Positions 6,976 to 8,706 of a stretch of 8,706 nucleotides of DNA are shown piece after piece. The notes beneath the pieces were generated by a model. The model did not search any database. It was not told the origin of the DNA and saw only the letters and a program-made list of their open reading frames with translations. The translations under genes and the position numbers were made by a program. Every line of letters starts with the position of its first letter. Position 1 is the first letter of the stretch. Source of the stretch: Flavobacteriaceae bacterium (lineage in GTDB: Bacteria; Bacteroidota; Bacteroidia; Flavobacteriales; Flavobacteriaceae). The DNA lies in NCBI GenBank assembly GCA_019752245.1, contig JAIEMH010000195.1, forward strand, positions 1-8,706, in the 5' to 3' direction.

Positions 6976-7305
6976 ATGATAAAAGTTTCTGATGACGCGA
7001 GTAGAAAAATCGTTTCTATGATGCAAGAAGATGGTTTTGACGCTGCCATAGATTACGTTAGAGTAGGCGTAAAAAGTGGCGGTTGTTCAGGTTTGTCATA
7101 TGAATTAAAATTTGACAAAGAACTAGGCGAAAACGACAAAGTTTTTGAAGATAATAACGTAAAAATAGCCGTAGAAAAGAAATCATTCTTGTATTTAGCA
7201 GGAACAATTTTAGAATTTTCAGGCGGATTGAACGGAAAAGGATTTGTATTTAATAATCCAAATGCAAGTAGAACTTGTGGTTGCGGAGAATCATTTTCTC
7301 TATAA
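6976..7305 (+). CDS. sufA: A-type iron-sulfur cluster carrier, HesB/IscA/SufA family
   Basis: The product is a 109-residue cytoplasmic protein of the usual length for the family. The three conserved cysteines that bind the Fe-S cluster are present: Cys37 in KSGGCSGLSY, and Cys101 and Cys103 in the C-terminal TCGCGESF. The start MIKVSDDASRKI aligns with the beginning of the A-type fold. It receives clusters from the SufBCD scaffold and delivers them to apoproteins. It is the first gene on the plus strand, preceded by a promoter-like box, and sufB begins 11 bases after its TAA, so the two genes form an operon. The symbol sufA is chosen over iscA or erpA because of the adjacent sufB. Confidence 0.93.
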   Translation: MIKVSDDASRKIVSMMQEDGFDAAIDYVRVGVKSGGCSGLSYELKFDKELGENDKVFEDNNVKIAVEKKSFLYLAGTILEFSGGLNGKGFVFNNPNASRTCGCGESFSL

Positions 7306-7316
7306 AACAAAATAAA

Positions 7317-8618
7317 ATGTCAAAATACACAGAAGACGATTTAAAAATAGAATTAGAAACTAAAGAATACGAATACGGTTTTTATACCGATTTAGATTCT
7401 GAAACATTTCCTATTGGTTTAAACGAAGATATTGTTCGAGCGATTTCTAAAAAGAAAGAAGAACCACAATGGATGACCGATTGGCGCATTGAAGCCTTTC
7501 GTGCTTGGCAAGAAATGGTGGAACCAGAATGGGCAAACGTTCATTATGAAAAACCCGATTTTCAAGCAATTTCTTATTATTCAGCTCCAAAAAAAGCCGA
7601 TCCAAACAAAACTTTAGACGACGTTGATCCTGAATTGTTGGCAATGTACAAAAAGCTAGGAATTTCTGTTGACGAACAAAAAATGATGAACAATGTTGCC
7701 ATTGATATTGTTGTCGATTCGGTTTCGGTAGCAACTACTTTCAAGAAAACATTGGCTGAAAAAGGAATTATTTTCATGAGTATTTCCGAAGCAATTCGTG
7801 AATATCCAGAATTGGTGCAGAAATATTTGGGAACAGTTGTACCGCAAAGAGATAATTTTTATGCAGCTTTAAATTCGGCTGTTTTCTCTGACGGAAGTTT
7901 CTGTTACATTCCAAAAGGCGTTCGTTGTCCAATGGAATTATCAACTTATTTCCGAATCAATCAAGCAGGAACAGGTCAATTTGAAAGAACACTTTTAATT
8001 GCCGACGAAGGTAGCTATGTTTCTTATCTTGAAGGTTGTACAGCGCCAAGTCGTGATGAGAATCAATTGCACGCAGCAGTTGTAGAATTAATAGCTTTGG
8101 ATAATGCCGAAATAAAATATTCAACGGTTCAAAACTGGTATCCAGGAAATAAAGAAGGAAAAGGCGGTGTTTATAATTTCGTTACCAAAAGAGGAATTTG
8201 CGAGAAAAGTGCCAAAATTTCATGGACGCAAGTCGAAACCGGTTCTGCAATTACTTGGAAATATCCATCGGTGATTTTGAAAGGTGATAATGCTGTGGGC
8301 GAATTTTATTCGATTGCAGTTACAAATAATTATCAGCAAGCCGATACCGGAACGAAGATGATTCATATCGGGAAAAATACAAAATCAACAATTATATCGA
8401 AAGGAATTTCTGCAGGAAAATCTCAAAACAGTTATCGTGGTTTAGTTCGAATTGGAGCAAATGCCGATAACGCGAGAAACTTTTCGCAATGCGATTCACT
8501 TTTAATGGGAAATAATTGTGGTGCACATACGTTTCCATACATCGAAAGCAAAAACACTTCTGCCAAAATTGAGCACGAAGCAACAACAAGTAAAATTGGT
8601 GAAGATCAGGTTTTCTAG
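7317..8618 (+). CDS. sufB: Fe-S cluster assembly scaffold SufB, interrupted by an in-frame TAG
   Basis: SufB is a subunit of the cytoplasmic SufBCD complex, on which Fe-S clusters are built from SufSE-derived sulfur. The start is the ATG at 7317 (MSKYTEDDLK), 11 bases after sufA; an upstream in-frame start at 7275 would overlap sufA and add an unrelated tail. The product is 433 residues up to the TAG at 8616-8618. Family signatures are clear: SFCYIPKGVRCPMELSTYFR (194-213), EGCTAPSRDENQLHAAVVEL (239-258), Cys392 in QCDSLLMG (equivalent to E. coli Cys405) and His420/Glu421 in EHEATT (equivalent to E. coli His433/Glu434). SufB proteins run to about 480-495 residues. Here the frame stops right after KIGEDQVF, where the family has an aromatic residue, normally Tyr, and the homologous frame resumes in the next codon. 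The gene is therefore broken by a nonsense codon, misread at one base, or read through. As written, the C-terminal helical end is lost. Confidence 0.93.
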   Translation: MSKYTEDDLKIELETKEYEYGFYTDLDSETFPIGLNEDIVRAISKKKEEPQWMTDWRIEAFRAWQEMVEPEWANVHYEKPDFQAISYYSAPKKADPNKTLDDVDPELLAMYKKLGISVDEQKMMNNVAIDIVVDSVSVATTFKKTLAEKGIIFMSISEAIREYPELVQKYLGTVVPQRDNFYAALNSAVFSDGSFCYIPKGVRCPMELSTYFRINQAGTGQFERTLLIADEGSYVSYLEGCTAPSRDENQLHAAVVELIALDNAEIKYSTVQNWYPGNKEGKGGVYNFVTKRGICEKSAKISWTQVETGSAITWKYPSVILKGDNAVGEFYSIAVTNNYQQADTGTKMIHIGKNTKSTIISKGISAGKSQNSYRGLVRIGANADNARNFSQCDSLLMGNNCGAHTFPYIESKNTSAKIEHEATTSKIGEDQVF

Positions 8619-8706
8619 TGCAACCAAAGAGGAATTCCGACTGAAAAAGCAATTGCGTTGATTGTAAATGGTTTCAGCAAAGAAGTTTTGAACAAACTTC
8701 CAATGG
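8619..8706 (+). pseudogene. sufB: Continuation of sufB after the in-frame TAG, cut by window edge
   Basis: Directly after the TAG, the same frame reads CNQRGIPTEKAIALIVNG and then FSKEVLNKLPM to the window end, which is the well-conserved C-terminal part of SufB (residues 435-463 of a full-length protein). There is no frameshift and no further stop, so a single base at 8618 accounts for the break. If the stop is real, this segment is not translated as part of SufB, since no suitable start codon immediately follows. The last 20 or so codons of sufB lie beyond the window. Confidence 0.85.

Noticed and set aside
7053..7310. Minus-strand open frame opposite sufA
   Set aside because: It is antisense to a complete sufA with all three cluster cysteines and has no protein-like features of its own.
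7275..7316. Upstream in-frame extension of sufB starting at 7275
   Set aside because: It would overlap the last codons of sufA and add 14 residues unlike SufB; the ATG at 7317 gives a typical SufB N-terminus.
8616..8618. Genome-wide reassignment of TAG as a sense codon
   Set aside because: No other gene in the window contains an in-frame TAG, no known code reads TAG as Tyr, and a single-base error or mutation is simpler. It is kept only as a remote alternative.
1..8706. A novel defence, mobile or biosynthetic system
   Set aside because: All main genes belong to recognisable core or envelope families, and I saw no repeats, transposase, phage genes or CRISPR structure. Only the small secreted protein at 1793-2206 is unassigned.

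Overview
The window looks like chromosomal DNA from a member of the Bacteroidota, most likely a Flavobacterium-like member of the Flavobacteriaceae. The evidence is the low GC content, exclusive TAA stops in every intact gene that ends in the window, genes without clear Shine-Dalgarno sequences, promoter elements of the Bacteroidota type (TAnnTTTG), and protein sequences of flavobacterial character. I see no mobile element, CRISPR array, rRNA, tRNA, prophage or integration site. The content is mostly core housekeeping and cell-envelope functions, not an accessory island.

Layout. Positions 1-6758 are all on the minus strand. Read in the direction of transcription (right to left) they are: an MBL-fold metallo-hydrolase (6758-5898); a lipoprotein subtilase of family S8 (5828-4233) followed by a hairpin terminator; a secreted M1-type zinc aminopeptidase (4167-2284) followed by a perfect 10-bp hairpin terminator; a small secreted protein of unknown function (2206-1793); rnpA, the RNase P protein, two bases further on and without an ATG start (1790-1392); and an S41 carboxy-terminal processing protease (1287-1, cut by the window edge). 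A 217-bp divergent intergenic region (6759-6975) separates this block from the plus-strand suf genes: sufA (6976-7305), then sufB (from 7317, running off the right edge).

How the genes work together. sufA and sufB begin a SUF iron-sulfur cluster assembly operon: SufB belongs to the SufBCD scaffold and SufA is an A-type carrier. The minus-strand block carries three envelope or secreted peptidases of unrelated catalytic types (S41 Ser/Lys, M1 zinc, S8 Asp/His/Ser). rnpA makes the protein subunit of the tRNA 5'-processing enzyme and appears to be co-transcribed with the small secreted protein.

The most notable observation is in sufB. An in-frame TAG at 8616-8618 replaces a codon where the family has an aromatic residue, normally Tyr. 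The homologous reading frame continues uninterrupted in the same frame to the window edge. This is a single-base nonsense change, a sequencing error, or (least likely) a readthrough site, in a gene expected to be essential. Apart from this I found no evidence of a previously undescribed system.
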